A stretch of 64,000 bases of DNA from Streptomyces morookaense. Lineage in GTDB: Bacteria; Actinomycetota; Actinomycetes; Streptomycetales; Streptomycetaceae. The notes under the pieces were generated by a model, which was not told the DNA's origin, made no database searches, and was given only the letters and a program-made list of their open reading frames with translations. Location of the stretch: assembly GCF_013030945.1 (NCBI RefSeq), contig NZ_JABBXF010000047.1, forward strand, positions 48,901 to 112,900, given 5' to 3'. This document shows, piece after piece, positions 25,951 through 34,382 of the stretch (within the stretch, counting starts at the first letter, position 1; each line of letters opens with the position of its first letter). A program made the translations under genes and the position numbers.

Positions 25951-26751
25951 ATGACCGCGCAGACGCGTCATGCCGTGTCCGTCCCGGCCGGCGGCCCCTG
26001 GGAGTCCTGGTTCCCGTCGGGGCACCCGGGGCTGGGCTCCCTCGCGGAGCACGTCCGGTCGACCGGGACGGGCCACTGGTGGGCAGACGACCCGCGGGCA
26101 CCGCGGGCCGGAGCGGTCGGCTGCGCGGGACACGTCCTGCTGGGCGGCGACCCGCGTGCCGTACGGCCGGAGGACCTGGCGCCGCTGGCCCGCAGCTGGT
26201 TCGCCGCGCCGGACCGGTTCCTGCCCCTGCTCGGGGCCGCCTTCGACCGGATCGTCCCGTGGGAGCGCATGGTGTGGGTACGGGACGGGGACGGCGGGCG
26301 CACGCCCGCACCTCCGCCCGGCACCCGGATCCGCCGCCTCACCGCCGCCGACGCGGACGCCGTCCGCTCCCTCGGCCCGGACTCGACCTGGATCACGGAG
26401 AGTTGGGGCGGCCCGCACGCCCTGGCCGCCTCCGGGCACTGCCACGGCGCCTTCCTCGACGGCGGGTTGCTGTCCCTGGCCTGCACGTACTTCCTCGGCA
26501 GCCGGTACGAGGACATCGCGGTCGTCACCGTGCCGGAGGCCCGCGGCCGGGGCCTGGCGCGGGCGTGCGTCCACGCGCTCTGCGCCGACGTCACCGCGCG
26601 CGGCCGCACCGCGAGCTGGACCTGTTCCCGCGACAACCACCCCAGCCGCGCCCTCGCCGCCGCTACGGGCTTCCGCCTCGTCCGCCAGTACGTGCACTAC
26701 GCGGCCGGGCGGGCGGCTACTTGTGGCACAGGGCGGTCGACAGCACCTTGA
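25951..26751 (+). CDS. GNAT-family N-acetyltransferase
   Basis: This 266-residue protein has a variable N-terminal half and a C-terminal GNAT domain. The acetyl-CoA motif A appears as VVTVPEARGRGLARACVHAL (RGRGLA), followed by SRDNHPSRALAAATGFRLV, the usual motif B. The substrate is unknown. Its last 35 bases overlap the end of the convergent serine hydrolase gene. Confidence 0.75.
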   Translation: MTAQTRHAVSVPAGGPWESWFPSGHPGLGSLAEHVRSTGTGHWWADDPRAPRAGAVGCAGHVLLGGDPRAVRPEDLAPLARSWFAAPDRFLPLLGAAFDRIVPWERMVWVRDGDGGRTPAPPPGTRIRRLTAADADAVRSLGPDSTWITESWGGPHALAASGHCHGAFLDGGLLSLACTYFLGSRYEDIAVVTVPEARGRGLARACVHALCADVTARGRTASWTCSRDNHPSRALAAATGFRLVRQYVHYAAGRAATCGTGRSTAP

Positions 26752-27868
26752 TGGCGGCCTGGTCCTGCTTCTCCGTCTTGCTGATGTTCTGGTTGAGCGC
26801 GAGCGTGACCTGCCGCTTGCCGTCGGCCGTCGTGAAGCTGAACGTGTTGTATCCCCCGACACTGCCCGTGTGGCCCCACACGGGCGCCTGCCCGTTCCCG
26901 GCGCAGTAGTCGGCGTTGCCCTCCAGGCCGAGGCCGTAGGAGCGGCCGGGCCGGTCGGCGCCGTCCGGGCGCATCGTGTACATCTCGTGCTGCAGAGCGG
27001 GCGGCAGCAACTTCCCCTTGCCGAGCGCCCTGTAGAACGTGTTGAGGTCGTGGGTCGTCGAAATGAGCGTCCCTGCGCCCCAGTAGACGGACAGGCTGAA
27101 GTCCGTCGTGTCGGTCGGCGCCGCGGACGGCCCGTTGAACCACTCGTAGCCGTTCAGATGCGCACCGGGCATCTTCGGCGTGGTCGGGAACGACGTACCG
27201 GTCAGGTGCAGCGGTCGCACGATGCGCCGGTCGATCTCCTGGCCGAGTGAGCGACCGGTCGTCTTCTCGATCAGCAGGCCCAGGACGACGTAGTTGGTGT
27301 TGGAGTACGACCAGGAGGTGCCCGGCGCGAACTTGGGCCCGGCCTCGGCCGCCATGGCGACCAGTTCCTGCGGGGTGTAGGTGGCGGTCTGCAGCTTCCG
27401 CACCGTGTCCGCGTCCAGCTTCTGGAGCAGGACGTCGGTGAGGTAGTCGGCCAGTCCGCTGGTGTGCGCGAGCAACTGCCGTACGGTGATGTGCTCGCCG
27501 TTGGGCACGAGGCCGGGCAGGCGGCTCTCGACGGTGTCGTCCAGGCCGAGCCGATGCTCGGCGACGAGCTGCAGCACGACGGTGGCGACGAAGGACTTGG
27601 TGACGCTTCCCGCACGGAACTTGTCCCCAGCCTGTGCATGACGCCCGCTGCCGATGTCGGCGATCCCGCTGCTGCCCCGCCAGGTCCCGTGCTCGTCCCG
27701 CACCTCGGCTATGGCTCCGGGCACGCCCGCGGCGACCACCGCGTCCAGGGACTGCTGCAGCGCGGCACGGTCCCGGTCCGGGGTCGCGGCGCCGGCCGGG
27801 GCCGCCGCTGGGACGACGGCCGCTGCGGCGAGCAGTGCGGAGACGAGGGCACTGGACGTGCGGAGCAT
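26717..27868 (-). CDS. secreted serine hydrolase (beta-lactamase/class C PBP-like)
   Basis: The 383-residue protein has a cleavable signal peptide (1-27) and the three motifs of the beta-lactamase-like D-Ala-D-Ala carboxypeptidase family: Ser88-Lys91 in SVTK, Tyr188-Ser-Asn in WSYSN, and the HTG box in VWGHTGSVGG. It resembles the DD-peptidase R61 group. Substrate (muropeptide or ester) cannot be told apart by sequence. Confidence 0.88.
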   Translation of the reverse strand: MLRTSSALVSALLAAAAVVPAAAPAGAATPDRDRAALQQSLDAVVAAGVPGAIAEVRDEHGTWRGSSGIADIGSGRHAQAGDKFRAGSVTKSFVATVVLQLVAEHRLGLDDTVESRLPGLVPNGEHITVRQLLAHTSGLADYLTDVLLQKLDADTVRKLQTATYTPQELVAMAAEAGPKFAPGTSWSYSNTNYVVLGLLIEKTTGRSLGQEIDRRIVRPLHLTGTSFPTTPKMPGAHLNGYEWFNGPSAAPTDTTDFSLSVYWGAGTLISTTHDLNTFYRALGKGKLLPPALQHEMYTMRPDGADRPGRSYGLGLEGNADYCAGNGQAPVWGHTGSVGGYNTFSFTTADGKRQVTLALNQNISKTEKQDQAAIKVLSTALCHK

Positions 27869-28028
27869 GGGGGTTTCTCCCGTTCGGTTGACGTGTTCAT
27901 CAACCTAGGCGGGGGCGCTCCGCTGCGGATCATGATCAAGGAGGATGCGGATGGGGGCGTCCCCTAGAGGTGCCCCTGACAAGCGCGGCCGCCGGAAGGG
28001 CGGATCGACCGGAGGGCGTCGCCGGCGG

Positions 28029-28064
28029 GGTGCGCTGTGAGCAGTGGTGTGCTCACAGCGCACC
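28029..28064 (-). terminator. 15-bp perfect hairpin
   Basis: GGTGCGCTGTGAGCA (28029-28043) pairs fully with 28050-28064, with a 6-nt loop. It lies just after the stop of the leftward small secreted protein gene. Confidence 0.75.
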
Positions 28065-28074
28065 ACTGCTCGGG

Positions 28075-28365
28075 TCAGCGACGGGCGGCGGAGCAGGCGC
28101 TGTCGGCCTTCATCCCGCTCATCTGGGCGAGCTGGGTGAGCAGCACCTTGCAGCCGGCGTCACTGACCGTGGGGACGCCGGCCGAGCCGACCTTGCAGGA
28201 GACTTCCTGGAGGACGCCGCCACGGCTGGGGTTGCCGCCCGCGAGCTGGTTGGCGCAGTCGGGCCCGCTGGCGTGGGCGGCCGGTGCGGCGATGACGGCT
28301 CCACCTGCGGCCAGGGCCAGGGTGCCCAGTGCGGCAGCGAGACGGGTACGGATGCTTCCGGTCAT
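28075..28365 (-). CDS. small secreted protein, four cysteines
   Basis: The ATG at 28365 gives 96 residues: a signal peptide ending APAAHA and a mature chain of about 65 residues with four Cys (two likely disulfides), Gly/Ser-rich at first and ending in Ala/Arg. I do not recognise a family. A 15-bp hairpin follows the stop. Confidence 0.65.
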   Translation of the reverse strand: MTGSIRTRLAAALGTLALAAGGAVIAAPAAHASGPDCANQLAGGNPSRGGVLQEVSCKVGSAGVPTVSDAGCKVLLTQLAQMSGMKADSACSAARR

Positions 28366-28725
28366 GGGGAATGTCCTCACTAGAGGTGGGGGCAAGGCCG
28401 AAGCGGGTAACCGGATGATCTGAGTCCGATTGCTTCGGGCTGTTAACCACACAAGAAGACAGGTGGTCACGCCTCGTCGGAGTGGTGCCCGGGGGACGGC
28501 CGTTGCCGGTTTGTCCAGCGGAAGGCGGTGAGTTGTACCTGTTCCGGTGGTTTGGCGTGTGGGTCACCGCCCGGCGCATGGTGCCCACTGTCGCCAGGAC
28601 TCCGCGAGGTTCACTCCCGGGGATGGAGTACTTCCACGAACGGCGTCATCGGTGTATTTCCGGACAGGATGCCGGGACCATGGGGACGACCCAGCCCACC
28701 CGCGTCCCCGTCGAAGGGAACCCCC
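28366..28725. other. 360-bp gap between divergent secreted-protein genes
   Basis: I find no gene here. The stretch is the likely promoter region for both secreted proteins. A GAAGGGA ribosome site ends it on the right. Confidence 0.4.
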
Positions 28726-29076
28726 ATGCGCCTGCGCCGCGCGCTGCTCACCCTGGCGAGTGCTCTCACCCTGGCCCTGTCGGTCTCCACCTCCGCGTAC
28801 GCGGAGGCCACAGGTAATTTCTCCTACTTCGCGGACGACAACGGAGTCGCGGTGCAGCACAAGCTGGACGACCCGCCCTTGAACGAATGTGTAGACGTCG
28901 CCGACGACGAGACGGTTTACGTGTACAAGGTGCAGAACACCACCGACGCCTATGCCGACGTGTACGAGAATTTGACGTGCGGGGGTACCAAGACCACCCT
29001 CGCCCCCCTGAGCGACGAGCAGCCGGAAACGTTGCACATCCGGTCCGTGCGCTTCAGGCCCACGTCGACCTCGTGA
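28726..29076 (+). CDS. small secreted protein of unknown function
   Basis: The 116-residue protein has a signal peptide (MRLRRALLTLASALTLALS... ending SAYA) and a mature acidic domain with two Cys (NECVDV and NLTCGG), likely one disulfide. It resembles beta-rich Streptomyces secreted proteins without assigned role. AAGGGA precedes the ATG. Confidence 0.7.
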   Translation: MRLRRALLTLASALTLALSVSTSAYAEATGNFSYFADDNGVAVQHKLDDPPLNECVDVADDETVYVYKVQNTTDAYADVYENLTCGGTKTTLAPLSDEQPETLHIRSVRFRPTSTS

Positions 29077-29203
29077 GCAGTGCGCCGGAACACGGCCCGG
29101 GCCCCTGCGGGTTCAGCACGGTGTCGGCCTCCGGGACCCGGGTCGTGGTCCTGGAGGCCGACGCTGCCGTGTTGGCGCTTCCAGGGGAACGACACCGCGC
29201 CCC

Positions 29204-29521
29204 TTACGAGTCGCCGGCGTTGAGCGACTTCACCAGATCGACAGCCTCCTTGAGCCCGAGCCCATGCCGCGCCTGCCGGAGCGCCCGCACGGCCTTGACC
29301 TCTTGAGCGACGGGGTCGACCCCGGCGACCGCGAGCGTCTTGCGGGCCCAGTCCTGGGTGGCCGCCTGGTCGGCGGAGGCGAACTCCTCGACGATGGCGA
29401 GGGCGCGCTCCAGGCCGGGGCGTTCGGCCTCGTCGGCCTCGCCGAGAGCCGTGCGGAGGGCGTCCTTGACCGGGGTCAGGTCAGGGAGCAAAGGGCGGTT
29501 CGAAGGCCAGAAGTTGAGCAT
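29204..29521 (-). CDS. L7/L12 C-terminal-domain-like small protein
   Basis: The 105-residue product ends KAVRALRQARHGLGLKEAVDLVKSL, which matches the C-terminal fold of ribosomal protein bL12, whose VREATGLGLKEAKDLVE helix it mimics. The N-terminal half is a different helical segment, so it is not bL12 itself. Such proteins are scattered in Streptomyces; role unknown. It is downstream of the ATP-binding protein gene (6-nt gap), likely co-transcribed. Confidence 0.65.
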   Translation of the reverse strand: MLNFWPSNRPLLPDLTPVKDALRTALGEADEAERPGLERALAIVEEFASADQAATQDWARKTLAVAGVDPVAQEVKAVRALRQARHGLGLKEAVDLVKSLNAGDS

Positions 29522-29527
29522 GGCCCA

Positions 29528-29944
29528 TTATGGCCGGTGCGTTTCCAGTTCGAACCAGACCGTCTTGCCGATCCCGTGCGGCCTGGGCCGCACGTCCCAG
29601 GCCGTGGCGAGCGCGGCCACCAGGGCGAGACCGCGGCCGGACTCGTCGTCCGGCGAGGCGTTGCGCTCGCGCGGCACCCCGTCGCCCGCGTCCGACACCT
29701 CGACGCGGAGCGTCTTGCCGACGACGACGCACCGGGCACTGATCTCCCGGCCGGGGGCGGCGCGTGCGTGCCGGCACGCGTTCGTCATCAGCTCGCTGAG
29801 GAGGAGGACCGCCGTCTCGGCGGAATACTCAGGCAGTTGCCATTCACGAGCCTGCTCGCGCAGCAGCATGCGGGACCGGCCCACGCTGCGCGGGTGCCGC
29901 GGCAGGCACCATCCGGCGAACCGGTCGGGGAGGGGGTTTGCCAT
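29528..29944 (-). CDS. ATP-binding protein, anti-sigma-factor-kinase-like (HATPase_c)
   Basis: The 138-residue protein has N-box LLSELMTNACRHAR, VSDAGDG and ESGRGLALVAALATAW. It is the second of the type in the window, again beside an XRE gene (divergent, 162-bp gap). The ATG at 29944 is chosen; the frame stays open for long stretches upstream, but that is antisense to the XRE gene. Confidence 0.85.
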   Translation of the reverse strand: MANPLPDRFAGWCLPRHPRSVGRSRMLLREQAREWQLPEYSAETAVLLLSELMTNACRHARAAPGREISARCVVVGKTLRVEVSDAGDGVPRERNASPDDESGRGLALVAALATAWDVRPRPHGIGKTVWFELETHRP

Positions 29945-30106
29945 GAGTGCGTGTCCCTTGCTGCTCAGCGCCGTCACTCGGGAGCGGGGCAAATGCGCCC
30001 GCTGAGGGGTCACAGCATGGGCTTCGCGGGAACATGCCGGGCAGGGGCGAGGCGGGTACGGTGCCGGGTTGTACCCGCGATGCCCCGGGGAGGGTAGGGG
30101 TGCGGC

Positions 30107-30907
30107 ATGGCGTCGCCGATGGCCTGGCAGTACTGCGGCAACCAGATCAAGCTCTGGCGCACGCGGGCGGGTGTGAGCCGGGAAGAGCTCGCCAAGGAGG
30201 CGGGCTACGAGTACGAGACGATCAAGTCGATGGAGCAGGGGCGTCGCAAACCGACGTTGCGCGTTCTGCAAGTAGCGGACCAAACGTGCGGCGCACATGG
30301 CCTGTTGCTGGCCGCGCAGGCCTACTTGCAGCCGGAACCGCAATTGCCGCAAGTCCCCGAGTACATGGCTGTCGAGGCCGAGGCCATCGCGATTTCGTCC
30401 TACAACACGCTCCTCGTTCCCGGCCTGCTGCAGACCGAGGACTACGCACGGGCGCTGCTGGCCACTCACTGGCCGCCCGTGGACGACGAGACGCTCGAAG
30501 AGCGTGTTGCAGCGCGCATGCGACGGCAGGAGAAGCTGACGCGCAAGCCGTCCGCCCTGTTCAGCTACGTGATCTACGAAGCCGCCCTGCGTACCGGCAT
30601 CGGCGGCCCGTCGGTCATGAAGTGCCAGCTGCACCACTTGATCGACGTGGGGGCGCTGCGCAATATTTCGGTCCAAGTGCTGCCGGTCAGTCGCTGCGCG
30701 TCCGCCCATCTCAACGGACCCTTGGTGCTGTTGGAGAGCAGGCAACGGAAGCACTACGGCTACGTGGAGGGCCAGAGCACCTTCGTGCTCCACTCGGACG
30801 CGGCGACGGTCGGAGATCTGGCCCAACGCTACGGAATGATCCGTATGCAGGCGCTCAGCGCCGAGGAATCAGCCGACTTACTCAGGAAGGCAGCGGAAGA
30901 GCAATGA
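30107..30907 (+). CDS. XRE-family regulator with DUF5753, TTA codon
   Basis: The 266-residue protein has a helix-turn-helix (about 10-65, WRTRAGVSREELAKEAGYEYETI) and DUF5753 (GLLQTEDYARALL, VIYEAALRTGIGG). A TTA codon at 30878-30880 (residue 258) makes it dependent on the bldA tRNA. It overlaps the following DUF397 gene by ATGA, and forms a module with the divergent ATP-binding protein gene. Confidence 0.88.
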   Translation: MASPMAWQYCGNQIKLWRTRAGVSREELAKEAGYEYETIKSMEQGRRKPTLRVLQVADQTCGAHGLLLAAQAYLQPEPQLPQVPEYMAVEAEAIAISSYNTLLVPGLLQTEDYARALLATHWPPVDDETLEERVAARMRRQEKLTRKPSALFSYVIYEAALRTGIGGPSVMKCQLHHLIDVGALRNISVQVLPVSRCASAHLNGPLVLLESRQRKHYGYVEGQSTFVLHSDAATVGDLAQRYGMIRMQALSAEESADLLRKAAEEQ

Positions 30908-31086
30908 GCGACCAGCCGGCATGGTTCAAGTCCAGCTACAGCGACAACACCGGCGCCGACTGCGTCGAAGTCGCCGTCCTCCCTCGCAGAATCCACGTCC
31001 GGGACTCGAAGCTCGGGAACCGGCTGCAGTTTACCGTCCCGCCCACCGCGTGGGCGGACTTCATAGGGCACATAGCCGCACCGTAA
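30904..31086 (+). CDS. DUF397 domain protein
   Basis: A 60-residue DUF397 protein: WFKSSYSDNTGADCVEVAV, then RIHVRDSKL. It is the partner of the upstream XRE regulator and is translationally coupled to it (start inside the stop codon). No other function is assigned. Confidence 0.87.
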   Translation: MSDQPAWFKSSYSDNTGADCVEVAVLPRRIHVRDSKLGNRLQFTVPPTAWADFIGHIAAP

Positions 31087-31250
31087 CGGCCCGAGACCCG
31101 GGGGCCGAGATCCGAGCGCTGTATGCAAGGAATGGGTGGTGGTGATAACCCACCCACCCTCCCAACTCCCGCGCAAACACGTCCGGATGACATTTCCCGA
31201 GCGAGCCGCCGCGGCGCGCGGCGCCCGTGTAGCGTGCGGAGCAACAAGCA

Positions 31251-31283
31251 ACCCCCGCCGGTGCAGCAACACCGAACGGGGGT
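31251..31283 (+). other. two-part hairpin in the leader of the downstream HTH gene
   Basis: ACCCCCG (31251-31257) pairs with CGGGGGT (31277-31283), and inside it CGGTG (31259-31263) pairs with CACCG (31270-31274) around the loop CAGCAA. The stem ends 35 nt before the ATG of the next gene, so it may regulate translation or be a DNA cruciform. The position is not that of a terminator. Confidence 0.5.
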
Positions 31284-31318
31284 CTACCACCCAGATCACT
31301 GCTCAGAAGTGGATCTCA

Positions 31319-32191
31319 ATGGCTACCACCGAGCTTACCCCTGCCGTGCCCGCGTACGCGCCCCCGATGGCCCGACCGGGGTACGGCAAAAAGTCCGCAC
31401 CGGACCAAGCCCCGCGCCGCGCGGGCGACTTCGCTCACCTGCCCGAACGCGAGGCCTCGGTCGCCGCGCACATCGACCGGCTCCCGGACGGCGCCGCGGT
31501 CGACATCAAAACGCTGGCCAGGGAGCTGGCCGCGTACGGCCAGCAGGCGGTGGCCAAGGCCCTGGAGAACCTCTCGAAGGCGGGCCATCTGCGCCGCTTC
31601 AGGGAACAGATCGGCACGCAGTGGGTGACCCGTACGCACTTCTCCCGCACCGCGCGGGACGACGCGTGGTGGAACCACTACCTGAAGCACGACACGGCGC
31701 CGCCGCCCGCCAGGACGGCAAGCCGGACCGAGGCGTACGAAGCGCTGGCGGCCGTCGGCCGCACAGCGCCCCGCATGACGCTCTCCGCTGCGGAGTGCGC
31801 CCAACTGGAGCCGCTGGCAACGGAGTGGCTGGCGCGAGGGGCCACGAGGGAGCAGTTGATTGCCGCCCTCACGGGCGGCCTCCCCGAGCAGGTGCATTCG
31901 CCGGGCGCACTGGCCCGCAGGCGCTTGACGGACAAGCTCCCGCCGGAACAGCCGGTCCGCCCGTCCACCCGCATCATGGAGTGCACCGCATGCGGGGTTC
32001 CGGGCTACCCGGAGGCGCTGCCGGGCGGCCTGTGCCGCCAATGCCGGGGCGAGGAACGGCGGTTGGAGACGCCCGACAAGGCGGACGCAGTCCGCGCCCA
32101 AGCAGCCCGCGTGCGAGCCGGGATCCGCACCCGCCCTAGTGCACTCCCCCACCCCGCGCCCCACCCCGCACCCTCCGCCCTAGTGCGCTAG
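31319..32191 (+). CDS. HTH-containing protein with C-terminal Cys cluster (MarR-like fold)
   Basis: The 290-residue protein has a winged-helix-like segment at about 50-110 (IDRLPDGAAVDIKTLARELAAYG, then QAVAKALENLSKAGHLRRF), a Pro-rich linker, a helical middle (about 150-215) and a C-terminal zinc-ribbon-like CTACGVPGY ... CRQC motif. It is a common Streptomyces family often labelled MarR-like; role unknown. ATG at 31319, 36 nt after a hairpin. Confidence 0.7.
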   Translation: MATTELTPAVPAYAPPMARPGYGKKSAPDQAPRRAGDFAHLPEREASVAAHIDRLPDGAAVDIKTLARELAAYGQQAVAKALENLSKAGHLRRFREQIGTQWVTRTHFSRTARDDAWWNHYLKHDTAPPPARTASRTEAYEALAAVGRTAPRMTLSAAECAQLEPLATEWLARGATREQLIAALTGGLPEQVHSPGALARRRLTDKLPPEQPVRPSTRIMECTACGVPGYPEALPGGLCRQCRGEERRLETPDKADAVRAQAARVRAGIRTRPSALPHPAPHPAPSALVR

Positions 32192-32258
32192 TGCAGCGCG
32201 CCACATAATTCGCGCTCATCATTGTCGTGTTGAGCGCGTACGCCGTACATTCACCGGC

Positions 32259-33482
32259 ATGGAGACCACCGACGTCCTCATCTCCGGCGCCGGCATCGCC
32301 GGCACCGCACTCGCGCACTGGCTGCACCGGGCCGGCTTCCGCCCCACCATCGTCGAGCGCGCCCCCGCGCCCCGCCCCGGCGGCCAGGCAGTCGACCTGC
32401 GCGGTGCCGGGCGCACCGTCGTCGAGCGCATGGGGCTCATGCCCCAGGCCCGAGCCGTTGCCGTCGCACAGCGCGGGCTCGCCCTCGTCGACGGCCGCGG
32501 GCGGATCACCGCCCGCATGCCCGTGGACGCCTTCGGCGGCGAGGGGATCGTCTCCGAGATCGAGATCCTGCGCGGCGACCTGGCGCGCGTGCTCCACGAC
32601 GCAACGGCACCGGACACCGAATACCTCTTCGACGACACCGTCACCGCGCTCGACGAAGACGCCGACGGCGTCACCGTCACCTTCGAGAAGGCGGCCCCGC
32701 GCCGCTTCGCCCTGGTCGTGGGGGCCGACGGGCTGCACTCCGCCGTCCGCGGCCTGGCGTTCGGGCCGGAGGAGCAGTGTGTGCGGCAACTCGACTGCTA
32801 CATCTCCTGGTTCACGGTCGACGACGACATCGACCTCGACGGCTGGTACGTCATGCACAACGCCCCCGGCGGGCTCGTCGCGTCCGCCCGGCCGGGGCGG
32901 CTGCCGGGCGAGGTCAAGGCCGGGCTCGCCTTCCGGTCGGCGGAGCCGCTCCGCTACGACCGGCGCGACGCCACCGCCCAACGGGAGCTGGTCGCACGGC
33001 GCTTCGCGCACGTGGCCGGCTGGCAGGTGCCGCGCCTGATCTCCGCGATGCGGACCGCGCCGGACTTCGCCTTCGACTCCCTGGGCCAGGTGCACCTCGA
33101 CCGCTGGTCCCGCGGCCGCGTGGTGCTGCTGGGCGACGCGGGATACTGCCCGACCCCGCTCACCGGGCTCGGGACGAGCCTCGCGCTGGTCGGCGGATAT
33201 CTGCTGGCCGGCGAACTGGCCGCGGCCCGCGGCGATCACCGCGCCGCCTTCGCCGCGTACGAGCGGCTCATGCGGCCGTACGTCACCGCGTCACAGCAAT
33301 TGCCGCCCGGCGGCACCTCCGGATATGCCCCGCGCAGTGCGCTCGCCATCCGCATGCGGGCCGCCTCCATGCGGTGGATGACCCGGTGGCCGCTGCGGAA
33401 TGCGATGGCCGCGCAGTTCGCCAAGGCCGGCGATATTGCACTGCCCGAGTACCGCGATCTCTGCACCGCCCACCCCGGCTGA
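32259..33482 (+). CDS. FAD-dependent aromatic-type monooxygenase
   Basis: This 407-residue flavoprotein has the FAD-binding GAGIAG at 10-15, the RGDLARVL segment and the second FAD motif GDAGYCPTPLTGLGTSLAL of the PHBH-like (group A) hydroxylases. Substrates in this family are aromatic or polyketide rings; here none can be set. It starts at the boundary of the specialized-metabolism region and is followed by an ARE-like site and the SDR gene. Confidence 0.82.
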   Translation: METTDVLISGAGIAGTALAHWLHRAGFRPTIVERAPAPRPGGQAVDLRGAGRTVVERMGLMPQARAVAVAQRGLALVDGRGRITARMPVDAFGGEGIVSEIEILRGDLARVLHDATAPDTEYLFDDTVTALDEDADGVTVTFEKAAPRRFALVVGADGLHSAVRGLAFGPEEQCVRQLDCYISWFTVDDDIDLDGWYVMHNAPGGLVASARPGRLPGEVKAGLAFRSAEPLRYDRRDATAQRELVARRFAHVAGWQVPRLISAMRTAPDFAFDSLGQVHLDRWSRGRVVLLGDAGYCPTPLTGLGTSLALVGGYLLAGELAAARGDHRAAFAAYERLMRPYVTASQQLPPGGTSGYAPRSALAIRMRAASMRWMTRWPLRNAMAAQFAKAGDIALPEYRDLCTAHPG

Positions 33483-33488
33483 GAATCC

Positions 33489-33506
33489 ATACCGTCCAAA
33501 CGGTAT
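33489..33506. promoter_or_regulatory. ARE-like palindrome, ATACC-N8-GGTAT
   Basis: ATACCGT-CCAA-ACGGTAT is a perfect 7+4+7 inverted repeat upstream of the SDR gene. With the site at 35403-35420 it shares ATACC, 8 nt, GGTA, the half-site arrangement of gamma-butyrolactone-receptor operators (ARE). Binding by the TetR-type receptor is inferred. Confidence 0.5.
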
Positions 33507-33531
33507 GTTTTATTGCGATGGAGGGCCGCTC

Positions 33532-33566
33532 CCCTTGGCCGTCCGGGATTCCCGGACGGCCAAGGG
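33532..33566 (+). terminator. 16-bp perfect stem with 3-nt loop
   Basis: CCCTTGGCCGTCCGGG (33532-33547), loop ATT, then its exact complement (33551-33566). It lies 50 nt after the monooxygenase stop and before the SDR gene, so it likely separates the two transcripts. Confidence 0.7.
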
Positions 33567-33608
33567 TGCTTTCCCGTGCCCGGCCGCTTCCTGGCAAACT
33601 CGCACAGC

Positions 33609-34382
33609 ATGACCGCGAATCTGCTGCTCCCCGGAAAAGTCACCTTCATCACCGGCGCCGGCTCCGGCATAGGCGCCGCCGCAGCCCGCGTCTTCGCGCG
33701 GGAAGGTGCGACCGTCGTGCTGACCGGGCGCCGTGAGGAACGGCTGGCCGCCGTCGCCGGGGAATTGCGGGAGTCCGGCGCCGAGGCCTCGTACATCGTC
33801 GCCGACGTCTCCCGACCCGAAGCAGCGCGCAGCGCCGTAGCGTTCGTGGTCGAGAAGTACGGCCGGCTGGACGCCGCATTCAACAACGCGGGAATCGGCG
33901 GCGACCGCACCCCGCTGCACCTCATGTCGGACGACGTCTACGACGCGATCATGGACACCAATGTCCGGGGCGTGTGGAACTGTCTGCGCCACGAGATAGC
34001 GGCCATGCTGGAAAACGGCGACGGCGGCGGCGCCATCGTCAACAACAGCAGCGTCGGCGGGCTCGTCGCCATCCCGGCCGCCGCTCCCTACGTCGCCTCC
34101 AAGCACGCCGTGGTCGGCCTGACCCGGGCCGCCGCCGACGAATACGCCCGGCAGGGCATCCGGGTCAACGCCGTGGCGCCCGGCACGACGCGCAGTGAGA
34201 TCACGGTGGACTGGTTCGCCCGCAACCCGGGACTGGAGGACGCGGTCCACTCCATGACGCCGCAGGCCCGCACGGCCGCCCCGGAGGAGATCGCCGAGGC
34301 GGTGGCGTGGCTGCTGAGCGACCGGTCGCCGTTCCTGACGGGCGCGGTGGTGCCGGTGGACGGCGGCTTCGTCAACCAGTGA
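33609..34382 (+). CDS. SDR-family oxidoreductase
   Basis: A 257-residue classical SDR: TGAGSGIG (cofactor, near 15-22), NNAG (NNAGIGG), Ser in NNSSVGG, and YVASKHA (YxxxK). C-terminal PVDGGFVNQ is typical of 3-oxoacyl-ACP-reductase-like SDRs. Beside an AfsA homologue, such enzymes can act as ketoreductases in gamma-butyrolactone synthesis (BarS1/ScbB type); that is inference. It ends 11 bp inside the convergent AfsA gene. Confidence 0.88.
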   Translation: MTANLLLPGKVTFITGAGSGIGAAAARVFAREGATVVLTGRREERLAAVAGELRESGAEASYIVADVSRPEAARSAVAFVVEKYGRLDAAFNNAGIGGDRTPLHLMSDDVYDAIMDTNVRGVWNCLRHEIAAMLENGDGGGAIVNNSSVGGLVAIPAAAPYVASKHAVVGLTRAAADEYARQGIRVNAVAPGTTRSEITVDWFARNPGLEDAVHSMTPQARTAAPEEIAEAVAWLLSDRSPFLTGAVVPVDGGFVNQ

